The notes beneath the pieces are model-generated. The model saw only the letters and a program-made list of their open reading frames with translations. It ran no database searches and was not told where the DNA came from. Source: an uncultured Clostridia bacterium (lineage in GTDB: Bacteria > Bacillota > Clostridia > Christensenellales > Pumilibacteraceae). Taken from it: a stretch of DNA of 55,460 nucleotides. The position numbers were made by a program, and so were the translations under genes. Location: the NCBI GenBank assembly GCA_934277845.1, contig CAKQVV010000003.1, positions 1 through 55,460 on the forward strand. Direction: 5' to 3'. Shown in pieces: positions 24,035-33,001 of the stretch (position 1 is the stretch's first letter; every line of letters starts with the position of its first letter).

Positions 24035-25857
24035 CAGTCGAGTTCCTCCTCTTTCAACGCTTCCTGCTCGGTGAAGATCTCGCAATACCTGCCCTTCATC
24101 GCCATGAGTTCGGCGTGAGTGCCGCGCTCGACGATTTTGCCGTCCTCGAAGTACAGGATCTCGTCGCAATGCGCCACGCTGCCCGCGCGGTGCGACGAAA
24201 TTATCGTCGTGCGGTCGCCGTAGTCGCGGTAAAGATTGTCGGTTATTTCGCGCTCGGTTTCATAGTCGAGCGCGGAAGTACAGTCGTCGAGAAGAATTAT
24301 CGGCGCGTCTTTAAGGAGCGCACGCGCAATGGACACGCGCTGTTTTTGTCCGCCGGACAGTCCCAGTCCCTTCTCGCCCACGATCGTTTCGTATCCGTCG
24401 CCCAGCGAGTCTGCGAACTTGTCGACGCAGGCGTCGCGCGCCGCGGCTTTTATCTTTTCCTCGTCCGCGCTCTCGTCGTACAGCGCGATATTGTTTCTCA
24501 CGCTCTCGGAAAACAGGAAAACGTCCTGCATGACTACCGAGAATCTGTCGCGAAGTTCGTCGGGATCGAAGTTTTTGACGTTGATGCCGTCCAAGGCGAC
24601 TTCGCCGGCGGTGCAGTCGTAAAGACGGGTGAGAAGTTTCATGAACACGGACTTGCCCGAGCCGGTCTTGCCCATGATACCCACGCGCTTGCCGTAGGGG
24701 ATCTCGACGTTCACGTTTTTCAGCCGCTCTTCGTCCGAGCCGAAACGCATGCTCACGTTTTTGAGCGTAATGTCCGGTTTTTCGGGTACGGGCACGGGGC
24801 CGGCCGGCTTATCCACCGGAAGCGGACGATCGGCAAACTCGAAGAAACGTTTGGCGCACACGACGCCGTTCTGAATGTTGCCGATCTGTCCCGCGATGCG
24901 GACGATACAGCCGTTGATCGTAAAGCAATAGGACGTAAAGGTCGCGAATTCGCCCACGCTGAGATACCCGCGCGTGGCGAGTATTATGCCCGCGACAATC
25001 GAGAGTATGCCCACGAGTTCGCCCAGCACGGTGAAGATCATGGTATATTTCGAGGTTGTTCTCGCAAGGTCGACGTAATTGTTCATGAACGCGTCGTTGT
25101 ACTTCGAGAAACGCTTGATTTCGTCGTTTTCGGTGGCGTAGGCGCGGATCACGCGCACGCCGTTTATGTTTTCTTGCACGTAACTGCTCAGTTCCACGTT
25201 GCCCTGACGGATTACGTTGTATTTTTTCTGAAGGGTTTTGTTATAGCCGCGTACCAGCACGGCGGTGACGATGCCGGTTATCACGGGAATAATCGCGAGT
25301 ACGGGATTGATGCGGACGAGAAAGAAGGTCGCGAAAATCATGGAAATCACGGACTCGAGCAGAAACGGCACGAAGTGGACGTAAAGGTCCTTGATCGCCG
25401 TGGGATCGTTGTTGGTCACGTTCATGAGGTCGCCTGCGGTGTAATGCCCAAGTACCAGCGGACTTTGGCGAAGCATGCGCTCGAACGCGAAGTCGCGGAT
25501 CTTGTTCTCGCCCCTTATCATCGTAGGATGTACGATGTTCCAGCGAAGGTAATGCGACAGGTATTTTACAAGCAGCACAACCGCCATTGCCGCCAGCATG
25601 ACCGCGAGCATACCTGCGTAATCGGCAGGACCGAAACCGCGAAGCAGCCACGCGAAAACGTTGGTGTCGCTGTACACGGGTTCGCTCCCTAGCGCCGGAT
25701 TGATAATTCTGTCGATGATCAGTTGCGGAATCTGCGGAAGCAACGTGCCCGTCAACGAAATCATGACCGCGAAAAACAACGCCGTCCAGAATCCCCAGAT
25801 GTGCTTTTTAAAGAACGGATATGTACGCGTAATTACGCTTCGTCGTTTCTTTTCCAT
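24034..25857 (-). CDS. ABC exporter subunit with degenerate Walker B, heterodimer partner
   Basis: 607 residues: six membrane spans and an ATPase domain. Walker A is GKTGSGKS and the signature is intact (LSGGQKQR). Walker B reads IILLDDCTSALD, so the catalytic glutamate is aspartate. This complements the partner at 22217, which has the glutamate but a broken signature, so the two must pair. GGGAGG precedes the ATG. First gene of the operon, under a near-consensus promoter. Confidence 0.94.
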   Translation of the reverse strand: MEKKRRSVITRTYPFFKKHIWGFWTALFFAVMISLTGTLLPQIPQLIIDRIINPALGSEPVYSDTNVFAWLLRGFGPADYAGMLAVMLAAMAVVLLVKYLSHYLRWNIVHPTMIRGENKIRDFAFERMLRQSPLVLGHYTAGDLMNVTNNDPTAIKDLYVHFVPFLLESVISMIFATFFLVRINPVLAIIPVITGIVTAVLVRGYNKTLQKKYNVIRQGNVELSSYVQENINGVRVIRAYATENDEIKRFSKYNDAFMNNYVDLARTTSKYTMIFTVLGELVGILSIVAGIILATRGYLSVGEFATFTSYCFTINGCIVRIAGQIGNIQNGVVCAKRFFEFADRPLPVDKPAGPVPVPEKPDITLKNVSMRFGSDEERLKNVNVEIPYGKRVGIMGKTGSGKSVFMKLLTRLYDCTAGEVALDGINVKNFDPDELRDRFSVVMQDVFLFSESVRNNIALYDESADEEKIKAAARDACVDKFADSLGDGYETIVGEKGLGLSGGQKQRVSIARALLKDAPIILLDDCTSALDYETEREITDNLYRDYGDRTTIISSHRAGSVAHCDEILYFEDGKIVERGTHAELMAMKGRYCEIFTEQEALKEEELD

Positions 25858-25902
25858 GAGTTCCGACCTCCCGTAGGTTCGCTTCTCCGTATTTGTTCGA
25901 TT

Positions 25903-25931
25903 ATTTTACCGCGTTGCCGCCCGTTTGTCAA
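25903..25931 (-). promoter_or_regulatory. Promoter of the ABC exporter operon
   Basis: TTGACA (25926-25931), 17 nt, TAAAAT (25903-25908), about 40 nt of leader. Confidence 0.75.
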
Positions 25932-25957
25932 TCTCATTTTCAAAAAAAGAATATGAA

Positions 25958-25997
25958 AAAGTTGCTGAATAAATTTTCGGAAACATTCAGCAACTTT
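25958..25997. repeat. Perfect 13-bp inverted repeat
   Basis: AAAGTTGCTGAAT (25958-25970) and its exact complement (25985-25997). It may be a terminator although the T-run is short. It opens a 705-bp gene-free stretch (25858-26562) otherwise filled with repeat elements. Confidence 0.6.
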
Positions 25998-26062
25998 GTA
26001 CAATTTTCTAAGTGGCGGCAATTCGCCCCTTTAACAATAAGGATAAGTATTCCTCTGTTGTC

Positions 26063-26126
26063 GGGGATTCCACGTGATAAGGTCATTGCCCTTATTCGGG
26101 TAATGCCCTTATCACTCTGAATGACG
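26063..26126. repeat. Solo right arm of family 1 with long variable stem
   Basis: GGGGATTCCACG (26063-26074), a stem GTGATAAGG...CCTTATCAC with further inner pairing (26074-26115), and CTCTGAATGACG (26115-26126). No left arm is present. Confidence 0.75.
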
Positions 26127-26186
26127 GTTGAAAACGGAAAGTACGCGTTATAATTTAAAATCGAACGAGCAGTTCCCATTCTTCCT

Positions 26187-26486
26187 CGTCATCCTGAGCG
26201 CGTAGCGCGTGAGGATCCCCCCCCTCATGGAGCGGATAATTATCCTTATTTTAAAGCGTTGCGGGCGCGACGCGTTAAGCGAACAGTCCGGTGGACTGTT
26301 CGTAGCCAAAGCGGAGGACACAGTCGCAAGTGTCCCCAAATGACTTTTTTGCTACTTTTTTCGTCACCTGAAAAAAGTAGTATTACGAAAAGATACTCTT
26401 TCCGTAATACTTACAATCTTAAAAGTTAGTTACTTATTCCATGCAGGGGATTCCACGCGTGGCGTTCCGCCCCGCTCTGAATGACC
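26187..26486. repeat. Composite family 1 element with other repeats nested inside
   Basis: The left arm is CGTCATCCTGAG, a CGCG-tag-CGCG stem and GTGAGGATCCCC (26187-26220). The right arm is GGGGATTCCACG...CTCTGAATGACC (26446-26486). The interior carries the 43-bp sequence shared with the family 2 element (26263-26305) and a family 3 double hairpin (26312-26400). The two arms belong to different sequence classes of the family. Confidence 0.65.
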
Positions 26487-26562
26487 GTTGAAACCGGAAA
26501 CTGTGCGTTAAAATAAATAAACCTTACCAAAAATTCGGGTTATAGGGCGAATTACCGCCCTT

Positions 26563-28233
26563 TTATTTTACCCTTTTCACGTTCTCCGTCAGTATTTCCG
26601 AAATGGGTTTACCCGGGCTCACCATGGGCAGGACGAATTCGTCGGGATCTATATGCGCGTCGATGACGGCAGGTTTGCCTTTACTCAGAGCGGAAGCGAT
26701 TGCCGCGTCGAACTCGGGCTTCGTCGTGGCGGTATAACCGTCCACAAAATACGCTTCGGCGAGTTTTTTGAAGTCGGGACCGCGGTCGAGCGTGGTTTCC
26801 GAGTATCTCTCGCCGTAGAAAAGCGTCTGCCACTGGCGCACCATGCCCAGCGTGCCGTTATTCATGACGACGATAATCACGGGAATATTATAGTAACCGA
26901 TAGTCGAAAGTTCGTTGCAGTTCATGCGGAAACAGCCGTCTCCCGCGATCGAGATCACGGGGCGATCCGGCACGCCCGCTTTCGCACCCATTGCCGCGCC
27001 GGTGCCGAACCCCATGGTCCCCAGTCCGCCGCTCGAGAGAAACGAACGCGGGAAAGCGTGTCGCATAAACTGCCCCGCCCACATCTGATGCTGACCGACT
27101 TCCGTCACGACGATCGCCTCGCCGTTCGTCTGTTCGTCGATTTTTTTCAGGATATACTCGGGGTTCAGTCCGCGTTTTTCACTGTCCATTGTCGGGAACT
27201 CGCGCTTGTAACCCTCGATAAATTCCAGCCATTCGGAATTCTTCTTTTGTTTAAGAAGCGGAAGCAGCGCGGAAAGTACGATTTTCGCGTCGCCCGTCAG
27301 CGACGCCGCGCAACCGACGTTTTTTCGGATTTCCGCGGGATCCACGTCGATGTGCACGATTTTTGCGCCCGAAGCGAACTTTTTCGCGTCGGAAATCACG
27401 CGGTCGGAAAAACGCGTTCCCACGGCGATCAGCACGTCGCAGGCGTTGATACCTTCGTTGGAAGCCTTGGTTCCGTGCATGCCGATCATGCCGGTGAACT
27501 CGGGCGCGGAAGTGTCATAGCCGCCCAGTCCCATAAACGTGCACGCAACGGGCGCGTGAAGCACCGCCGCCAAAGCCTCGATCTCCTTTTCCGCGTTTGC
27601 CGCGATCACGCCGCCGCCCGCGAGAACGAACGGACGTTTTGCCGAATTTATGAGTTTCGCCGCGGATTTGAGTTCCTCTTCGGTAAAGTCGGCTTCGGGC
27701 TTGATTTCGCGGGGCTCTGCCGGCGTATAGTCGCACTCGGCGGCGGTCACGTCTTTCGGTATATCGATAAGCACCGGACCTTTTCTGCCGCTGCCGGCGA
27801 TCCAGAACGCCTCGCGGATGATGTCGGCGAGTTTGTCGACGCTCGGCACGATATAGTTATGCTTGGTGATGGGCATGGTGATGCCGGTGATGTCCACTTC
27901 CTGAAACGAGTCGCGGCCGAGCAGTCCCGACGCGACGTTGCAGGTGATCGCGACCATGGGCGAAGAGTCCATGTACGCCGTGGCGATACCGGTGACGAGA
28001 TTGGTCGCGCCCGGTCCGCTTGTCGCGAAACATACGCCGGTTTTGCCGGTGGCGCGGGCATACCCGTCGGCGGCGTGCGCCGCGCCCTGCTCGTGCGCCG
28101 TAAGGTAATGTTTGATTTTGCCGCTTTTATAAAGCGCGTCGTACACGTTGAGAATCGTGCCGCCGGGGTAGCCGAACACGGCGTCCACGCCCTGCTCGAT
28201 AAGACAGTTTATTATGATTTCCGCTCCGGTCAT
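26563..28233 (-). CDS. ilvB: Acetolactate synthase large (catalytic) subunit
   Basis: 556 residues. Condenses pyruvate with pyruvate or 2-oxobutyrate, the first common step of branched-chain synthesis; uses ThDP and FAD. Seen: FGYPGGTILNVYDAL with HEQGAAHAADGYARA (the ThDP-activating glutamate region), TSGPGATNLVTGIA and the ThDP motif GDGCFRMNCNELSTIGYYN ending in NN. The start at 28233 has AGGAGA 8 nt upstream; longer N-terminal readings lack support. Last gene of the locus, separated by more than 11 kb from its regulatory subunit gene ilvN at the front. Confidence 0.97.
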   Translation of the reverse strand: MTGAEIIINCLIEQGVDAVFGYPGGTILNVYDALYKSGKIKHYLTAHEQGAAHAADGYARATGKTGVCFATSGPGATNLVTGIATAYMDSSPMVAITCNVASGLLGRDSFQEVDITGITMPITKHNYIVPSVDKLADIIREAFWIAGSGRKGPVLIDIPKDVTAAECDYTPAEPREIKPEADFTEEELKSAAKLINSAKRPFVLAGGGVIAANAEKEIEALAAVLHAPVACTFMGLGGYDTSAPEFTGMIGMHGTKASNEGINACDVLIAVGTRFSDRVISDAKKFASGAKIVHIDVDPAEIRKNVGCAASLTGDAKIVLSALLPLLKQKKNSEWLEFIEGYKREFPTMDSEKRGLNPEYILKKIDEQTNGEAIVVTEVGQHQMWAGQFMRHAFPRSFLSSGGLGTMGFGTGAAMGAKAGVPDRPVISIAGDGCFRMNCNELSTIGYYNIPVIIVVMNNGTLGMVRQWQTLFYGERYSETTLDRGPDFKKLAEAYFVDGYTATTKPEFDAAIASALSKGKPAVIDAHIDPDEFVLPMVSPGKPISEILTENVKRVK

Positions 28234-28297
28234 AATGGTTCTCTCCTGTAAGTCAAAGTAATGGTTTTTTGTCCTTTCACCGATCGTCGTCATCAGA

Positions 28298-29956
28298 TCA
28301 GTCCTCGAAGATCGCGCCCTTGTCGGCGGACGAAACGAGGCGGGCATAGCGTTTCAGGTATCCCGAAACGGGTTTAACGACGGGTTTAAATTCCTTTCTT
28401 CTCGCCGCGAGTTCTTCGTCCGATACTTCCAGCGTAACGGTGTAATTGTTCATGTCGATTGCGATCGTGTCGCCGTCGCGGACGAGTCCGATGGGCCCGC
28501 CGGCAGCCGCCTCGGGCGAAACGTGACCTATGCTTGCCCCGCGCGTTGCCCCCGAAAACCTGCCGTCGGTGATGAGCGCGACGGTCTTGTCCAGTCCCAT
28601 GCCCGCAATGGTTGCCGTCGGCATCAGCATTTCGCGCATGCCGGGACCGCCCTTCGGCCCTTCGTAACGGATAACCACCACGTCGCCGGGCTTGATTTTG
28701 CCGCCCGTGATCGCCGTAATAGCCGCGTCCTCGCCGTCGAAAACCCTTGCCGTACCGCGATTGACGAGCATTTCGGGCGCGACTGCGCTGCGCTTGACGA
28801 CGCAACCGTCCGGCGCGAGATTGCCGCGAAGCACCGCAAGTCCGCCGGTTTTGGAGTACGGACTGTCGACGGGACGAATGACTTCCGCGTTTTTAACGGG
28901 CGAATTTTTCACGCACTCGCCTATCGTTTTGCCGGTGACGGTGGGAAGGCTGCCGTCGATAAGCCCCGCGTCCAGCAGTTCTTTCATGACGGCGTACACG
29001 CCGCCCGCATAGTAAAGATCTTCCATAAAATGCTTGCCGGCCGGCGCGAGTTTGCACAGGTTGGGCACGCGTTCGCTGACCTCGTTGAAATCGAAAATCG
29101 TAAGCGGTACGCCCGCTTCGTGCGCGATCGCCGGAAGGTGAAGCGCGGTGTTGGTACTGCACCCGAGCGCCATGTCCGCGGCGATGACGTTGCGGAACGC
29201 CGCTGCGGTGAAAATATCGCGCGGGCGCACGTCGCGTTTAAGCGCTTCCATGACCGCTTTGCCCGTTTCTTTGGCGAGCCTCACGCGCTCGGAGAACACC
29301 GCCGGCACGCTTCCGTTGCCCTTGAGAGCAAATCCGATCGCTTCGGTCATGCAGTTCATGCTGTTGGCGGTGAACATGCCCGAACACGAACCGCAGGTCG
29401 GGCAAGCGTTGTTCTCATACTCGGCAAGTTCTTCTTTCGTCATCTTGCCGGCGTTGACCGCGCCCGCCGCCTCGAACATATCGGACAGCGAAATCTTCTT
29501 GCCGCAAGCGTAACCGCCGAGCATCGCGCCGCCGGCGACCGCGATCGCGGGAATATTGACGCGTAATGCGCCCATAAGCATGCCGGGGACGATCTTGTCG
29601 CAGTTCGGCACAAGCACCATCGCGTCGAACGCATGAGCCTTGGCAAGGCATTCCACCGAATCGGCGATAAGTTCGCGGGTGACGAGCGAGTATTTCATGC
29701 CCTCGTGCCCCATGGCGATGCCGTCGCAAACGCCGATAGCCGGCACCACGACCGGGTTGCCGCCGGCGGCGATAACGCCCTCTTTGACCGCGCGCGCGAT
29801 CTCCGTAAGGTGCGTATGCCCGGGGATAATTTCGCTTTGCGCGCACACTATGCCTACGAGCGGCTTGACGATCTCGTCGTCCGTCCACCCGAGCGCTTTC
29901 ATCAGCGAGCGATGCGCCGCCTTGTCCGTTCCCGTTTTGATTTTATCGCTGTTCAT
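28298..29956 (-). CDS. ilvD: Dihydroxy-acid dehydratase
   Basis: 552 residues, normal length. Dehydrates dihydroxy acids to the 2-keto acids of valine and isoleucine; an Fe-S enzyme. Cluster and active-site segments are present: PNCDKIVPGMLMG, CPTCGSCSGMFTANSMNC and GRFSGATRGASIGHV near the C-terminus. GGAG precedes the ATG. It is 64 bp upstream of ilvB and follows ilvE after a 372-bp repeat-bearing gap. Confidence 0.97.
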   Translation of the reverse strand: MNSDKIKTGTDKAAHRSLMKALGWTDDEIVKPLVGIVCAQSEIIPGHTHLTEIARAVKEGVIAAGGNPVVVPAIGVCDGIAMGHEGMKYSLVTRELIADSVECLAKAHAFDAMVLVPNCDKIVPGMLMGALRVNIPAIAVAGGAMLGGYACGKKISLSDMFEAAGAVNAGKMTKEELAEYENNACPTCGSCSGMFTANSMNCMTEAIGFALKGNGSVPAVFSERVRLAKETGKAVMEALKRDVRPRDIFTAAAFRNVIAADMALGCSTNTALHLPAIAHEAGVPLTIFDFNEVSERVPNLCKLAPAGKHFMEDLYYAGGVYAVMKELLDAGLIDGSLPTVTGKTIGECVKNSPVKNAEVIRPVDSPYSKTGGLAVLRGNLAPDGCVVKRSAVAPEMLVNRGTARVFDGEDAAITAITGGKIKPGDVVVIRYEGPKGGPGMREMLMPTATIAGMGLDKTVALITDGRFSGATRGASIGHVSPEAAAGGPIGLVRDGDTIAIDMNNYTVTLEVSDEELAARRKEFKPVVKPVSGYLKRYARLVSSADKGAIFED

Positions 29957-30127
29957 TTTCGTTTCTCCGTTTTTATATTAGTCTTGCTTGCCTGTAAATT
30001 TTTATAATACCCCACGCTATTCACGCGATACACAAGCTATACCCTGTTCCCGACCTTAGAGGCGTTGCGGTAGTCACGCGGTGCACTAGTTATACCCATT
30101 CTCGACCATAAAGCGTTGCGGGAGTTC

Positions 30128-30200
30128 GGGGACACAGCCGCAAGTGTCCCCGACGACTTTTTTTGCTACTTTTTTTCTTCGCTTGAAAAAAAGTAGTACT
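30128..30200. repeat. Family 3 double-hairpin repeat between ilvE and ilvD
   Basis: GGGGACAC/GTGTCCCC followed by GCTACTTTTTTT and its partner AAAAAAAGTAGT. Closely similar copies lie at 26312-26400 and 43258-43345. The gap 29957-30328 also holds repeated text around CACGCGATACAC and GCGTTGCGG; no gene is seen in it. Confidence 0.7.
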
Positions 30201-30328
30201 ATATCCTATCAGCTATAATTACAGCCGCGCTATTAAAACTAGCCTATCTACCCAAAAATAAAAGTAATTTCAGTCCTTTCAAAACTGTAGGACAACAGTG
30301 GGCAACATTGCCCCTTACCTTACTCCCC

Positions 30329-31207
30329 TTACCTGATTTCCGTGCCCAGTTCGGGATCGCGGGCGGCACGACGGAACGCGGCGAGAATACGTTTTGTGAT
30401 TTCGCCCTGAACGCCCGTACCGATAGTTCTCCCGTCCACGCTGGTGACGGCGATCGCCTCGGCGGCGGTGCCGGTCAGGAAACACTCGTCGGCGTTGTAC
30501 ACGTTAAACAGCGTAAACTCGGTTTCGCGCACCGGTATACCCTCTTTCTTCGCCGCTTCTATCACGGTGCGACGGGTAATGCCGTCCAGAATCCCGATAT
30601 ACACGGGCGGCGTAAGGATTTCGCCGTTCTTGACGATAAAGATATTGTCGCCGGTAGCCTCGGTGACTATGCCGTCGTGATTGAGCATTATCGCTTCCGC
30701 CGCTCCCGCGCGGTTCGCCTCGATCTTGGCGAGAATATTGTTAAGGTAGTTGAGCGACTTTATCTGAGGATCGACGATCGTCGCTTTGTTGCGCCGCTGA
30801 ACGGACGTAATGACGCTCATGCCCTTTTCGTACTGCTCGTCGGTATACAGTTTAATGCCCGCGGCGATGCAGAACACCGTCGGTTTTTCGCAGTTAAGCG
30901 GCGAAATGCCCAGGTTCCCTTTGCCGCGCGTCACGACGAGCCGGATATAACAATCGGTAAGATTATTCTTTTTGCAACTGTCTATTACGACCTGCCCGAG
31001 TTCCGCTTTTGTCATGGGGATTTCGAGAGCGATCGCTTTTGCCGCCGCGAAAATACGGTCGATATGCTCTTTTAGCCTGAACACTCTGCCGCCGTAAGCG
31101 CGTATTCCCTCGAACACTCCGTCGCCGTACAGCACGCCGTGATCGAACACCGAAACGCTCGCCTTGTCGCTTTCCACAAACTCTCCGTTAAGATAAACGT
31201 ATTGCAT
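30329..31207 (-). CDS. ilvE: Branched-chain amino acid aminotransferase (class IV)
   Basis: 292 residues. Transfers amino groups between glutamate and the three branched keto acids, using PLP. Typical segments: GDGVFEGIRAYGGRVFRLKEH at the N-terminus (read as VFEGIRAYGG and FRLKEHIDR), DPQIKSLNYLNNILAKIEA with the PLP lysine, and EATGDNIFIVKNGEI. The start at 31207 (MQYVYLNG) follows GAGGA by 8 nt. It lies 56 bp after leuB. Confidence 0.96.
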   Translation of the reverse strand: MQYVYLNGEFVESDKASVSVFDHGVLYGDGVFEGIRAYGGRVFRLKEHIDRIFAAAKAIALEIPMTKAELGQVVIDSCKKNNLTDCYIRLVVTRGKGNLGISPLNCEKPTVFCIAAGIKLYTDEQYEKGMSVITSVQRRNKATIVDPQIKSLNYLNNILAKIEANRAGAAEAIMLNHDGIVTEATGDNIFIVKNGEILTPPVYIGILDGITRRTVIEAAKKEGIPVRETEFTLFNVYNADECFLTGTAAEAIAVTSVDGRTIGTGVQGEITKRILAAFRRAARDPELGTEIR

Positions 31208-31263
31208 GATTTTTTCCTCTTTATGCGGCAAAACGGCTTCGCGCCGTCCGCCCGAAAATCGTT

Positions 31264-32331
31264 CTACTTTATAGTCGCCGCAATCAGCGCGCCCATTTCG
31301 CGCGTGCCGACTTTTTTCATGCCGTCCTGCATGATGTCCGCGGTGCGGTATCCCTCGTCCAGCACTTTGTCCACCGCTTTTTCGATCGCCTGCGCTTCGG
31401 TTTCCAGTCCGAAAGAGTAGCGCAGCATCATCGCCGCGCTCAGCACCGTCGCGATCGGGTTGGCGATGTCCTTGCCTGCGATGTCGGGTGCGGAACCGTG
31501 GATGGGCTCGTACATGCCGAGCGAAGTTTCGCCCAAGGACGCCGACGCCAGCATGCCGATCGAACCCGTCAGCATGCTCGCCTCGTCCGACAGAATATCT
31601 CCGAACATGTTGGTGGTAATGATGACGTCGAACTGTTTGGGGTTGCGCACGAGCTGCATCGAGCAGTTGTCGACGTACAGGTGCGAATACTCGACCTCGG
31701 GGTAATCCTTCGCCACTCTTGCGGTGACTTCGCGCCACAATCTCGAGGTTTCGAGTATGTTCGCCTTGTCGACCACACACACTTTCTTGCCGCGTTTCAT
31801 CGCCGCGTCGAAGCCGACGCGCAGCACTCTCTCGATCTCGGGTACGGAATAGTACATGGTGTCGAAGGCGGAATCGTCCTCGGCGTTTCTGCCGCGCTTA
31901 CCGAAGTAAATGCCGCTCGTCAGTTCGCGGACGATCAGAATGTCCAGACTGTCGCCGATGATTTCGGGCTTGAGCGGGCAGGCGTCTTTGAGTTGACGAT
32001 GAAGCAGCGCGGGGCGCAGGTTTGCGAAAAGCCCCAGTTCGCCGCGAAGCCCGAGCAATGCTTTTTCCGGTCGGTCGTTTCCGCCCAGGTGATCCCACTT
32101 CGGTCCGCCCACCGCGCCGAGAAGTACGGAATCGGACTTTTTGCACGCCTCCACCGTATCTTCCGGGAGCGGACAACCGCAAGTATCGATTGCGATGCCG
32201 CCGGCGGGTTTTTCGGTGAAGTTGAACTCGTGACCGTAAATCTCGCCCACCCTGTTCAGCGACACGATCGCCTCGCGGATAATATCCGGACCTATTCCGT
32301 CGCCCGGCACGGTGACAATATTGAATTTCAT
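31264..32331 (-). CDS. leuB: 3-isopropylmalate dehydrogenase
   Basis: 355 residues. NAD-dependent oxidative decarboxylation in leucine synthesis; in this locus it probably also acts on 3-methylmalate for isoleucine. Seen: VPGDGIGPDIIREA, LLGAVGGPKWD, VRELTSGIYFGKRGR, KANILETSRLWREV and EPIHGSAPDIAGKDIANP. AAGGAGA precedes the ATG. Separated from leuD by a gap holding a structured repeat. Confidence 0.97.
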   Translation of the reverse strand: MKFNIVTVPGDGIGPDIIREAIVSLNRVGEIYGHEFNFTEKPAGGIAIDTCGCPLPEDTVEACKKSDSVLLGAVGGPKWDHLGGNDRPEKALLGLRGELGLFANLRPALLHRQLKDACPLKPEIIGDSLDILIVRELTSGIYFGKRGRNAEDDSAFDTMYYSVPEIERVLRVGFDAAMKRGKKVCVVDKANILETSRLWREVTARVAKDYPEVEYSHLYVDNCSMQLVRNPKQFDVIITTNMFGDILSDEASMLTGSIGMLASASLGETSLGMYEPIHGSAPDIAGKDIANPIATVLSAAMMLRYSFGLETEAQAIEKAVDKVLDEGYRTADIMQDGMKKVGTREMGALIAATIK

Positions 32332-32407
32332 TATATTTCTCTCCTTTTTAGGTATACTTACGATTTTTTGTGCTTAAACAAAAATCTGTTCTTTCTGTTA
32401 AAGGCTA

Positions 32408-32494
32408 GGATTTTTCGATGATTTTTTACGAAACCGAGTGCCGGCGTATCGGGTAATACGTCTAGCGAGGTTTCGTGAAAAAGCGCGGAAAAGA
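32408..32494. repeat. Structured repeat directly 3' of leuD (family 4)
   Basis: Second copy of the 8314-8399 element, ending 6 bp from the leuD stop. The stem pair has changed in step with the other copy: ACGAAAC/GTTTCGT here against CCGAAAC/GTTTCGG there. Confidence 0.75.
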
Positions 32495-32500
32495 CTGCCT

Positions 32501-32989
32501 TTACTTCTGCCCGTTTACGTAATTTACCAGTCCGCCGGCGGATATAATCCGCTGCATAAACTCGGGGTAAGGCTCGCCCTTGAATTTCTCGCCCGTGGTT
32601 TCGTCGGTGATTATGCCGGTATTAAAATCGACGCTCACGGTGTCTCCTGCGCTGATTTTTTCGGCGGCTTCGGGACATTCGACTATGGGCAAGCCGATAT
32701 TGATCGCGTTGCGGTAGAAAATACGCGCGAAACTGGCGGCGATAACCACGCTGATGCCTGCCGCGCTGATTGCAATCGGCGCGTGCTCGCGCGACGAGCC
32801 GCAACCGAAGTTCTTGCCCGCGACCATCACGTCGCCGGGTTTTACCTTGGTTACGAATTCCGCGTCGGCGTCCTCCATGCAATGTTTCGCAAGTTCCGCG
32901 GGATCGGAAGTGTTGAGATAGCGCGCGGGGATGATGACGTCGGTGTCGATGTTGTCTTTATACTTGAAAACCGTTCCTTTAGCGTTCAT
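32501..32989 (-). CDS. leuD: 3-isopropylmalate dehydratase small subunit
   Basis: 162 residues, the short form paired with LeuC in Firmicutes. The swivelling domain has DTDVIIPARYLNTSDP and the substrate loop GKNFGCGSSREHAPIA. AAGGAGA precedes the ATG. Only 12 bp after leuC. With LeuC it isomerises 2-isopropylmalate, and citramalate in the isoleucine branch. Confidence 0.97.
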   Translation of the reverse strand: MNAKGTVFKYKDNIDTDVIIPARYLNTSDPAELAKHCMEDADAEFVTKVKPGDVMVAGKNFGCGSSREHAPIAISAAGISVVIAASFARIFYRNAINIGLPIVECPEAAEKISAGDTVSVDFNTGIITDETTGEKFKGEPYPEFMQRIISAGGLVNYVNGQK

Positions 32990-33001
32990 AATTTTCTCCT
33001 T

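Noticed and set aside
24028..25692. 554-codon plus-strand open frame opposite the ABC subunit
   Set aside because: Antisense shadow of a gene with complete ATPase motifs.
25940..26179. 79-codon minus-strand open frame in a repeat region
   Set aside because: It is made of family 1 repeat sequence and a hairpin, and has no ribosome site.
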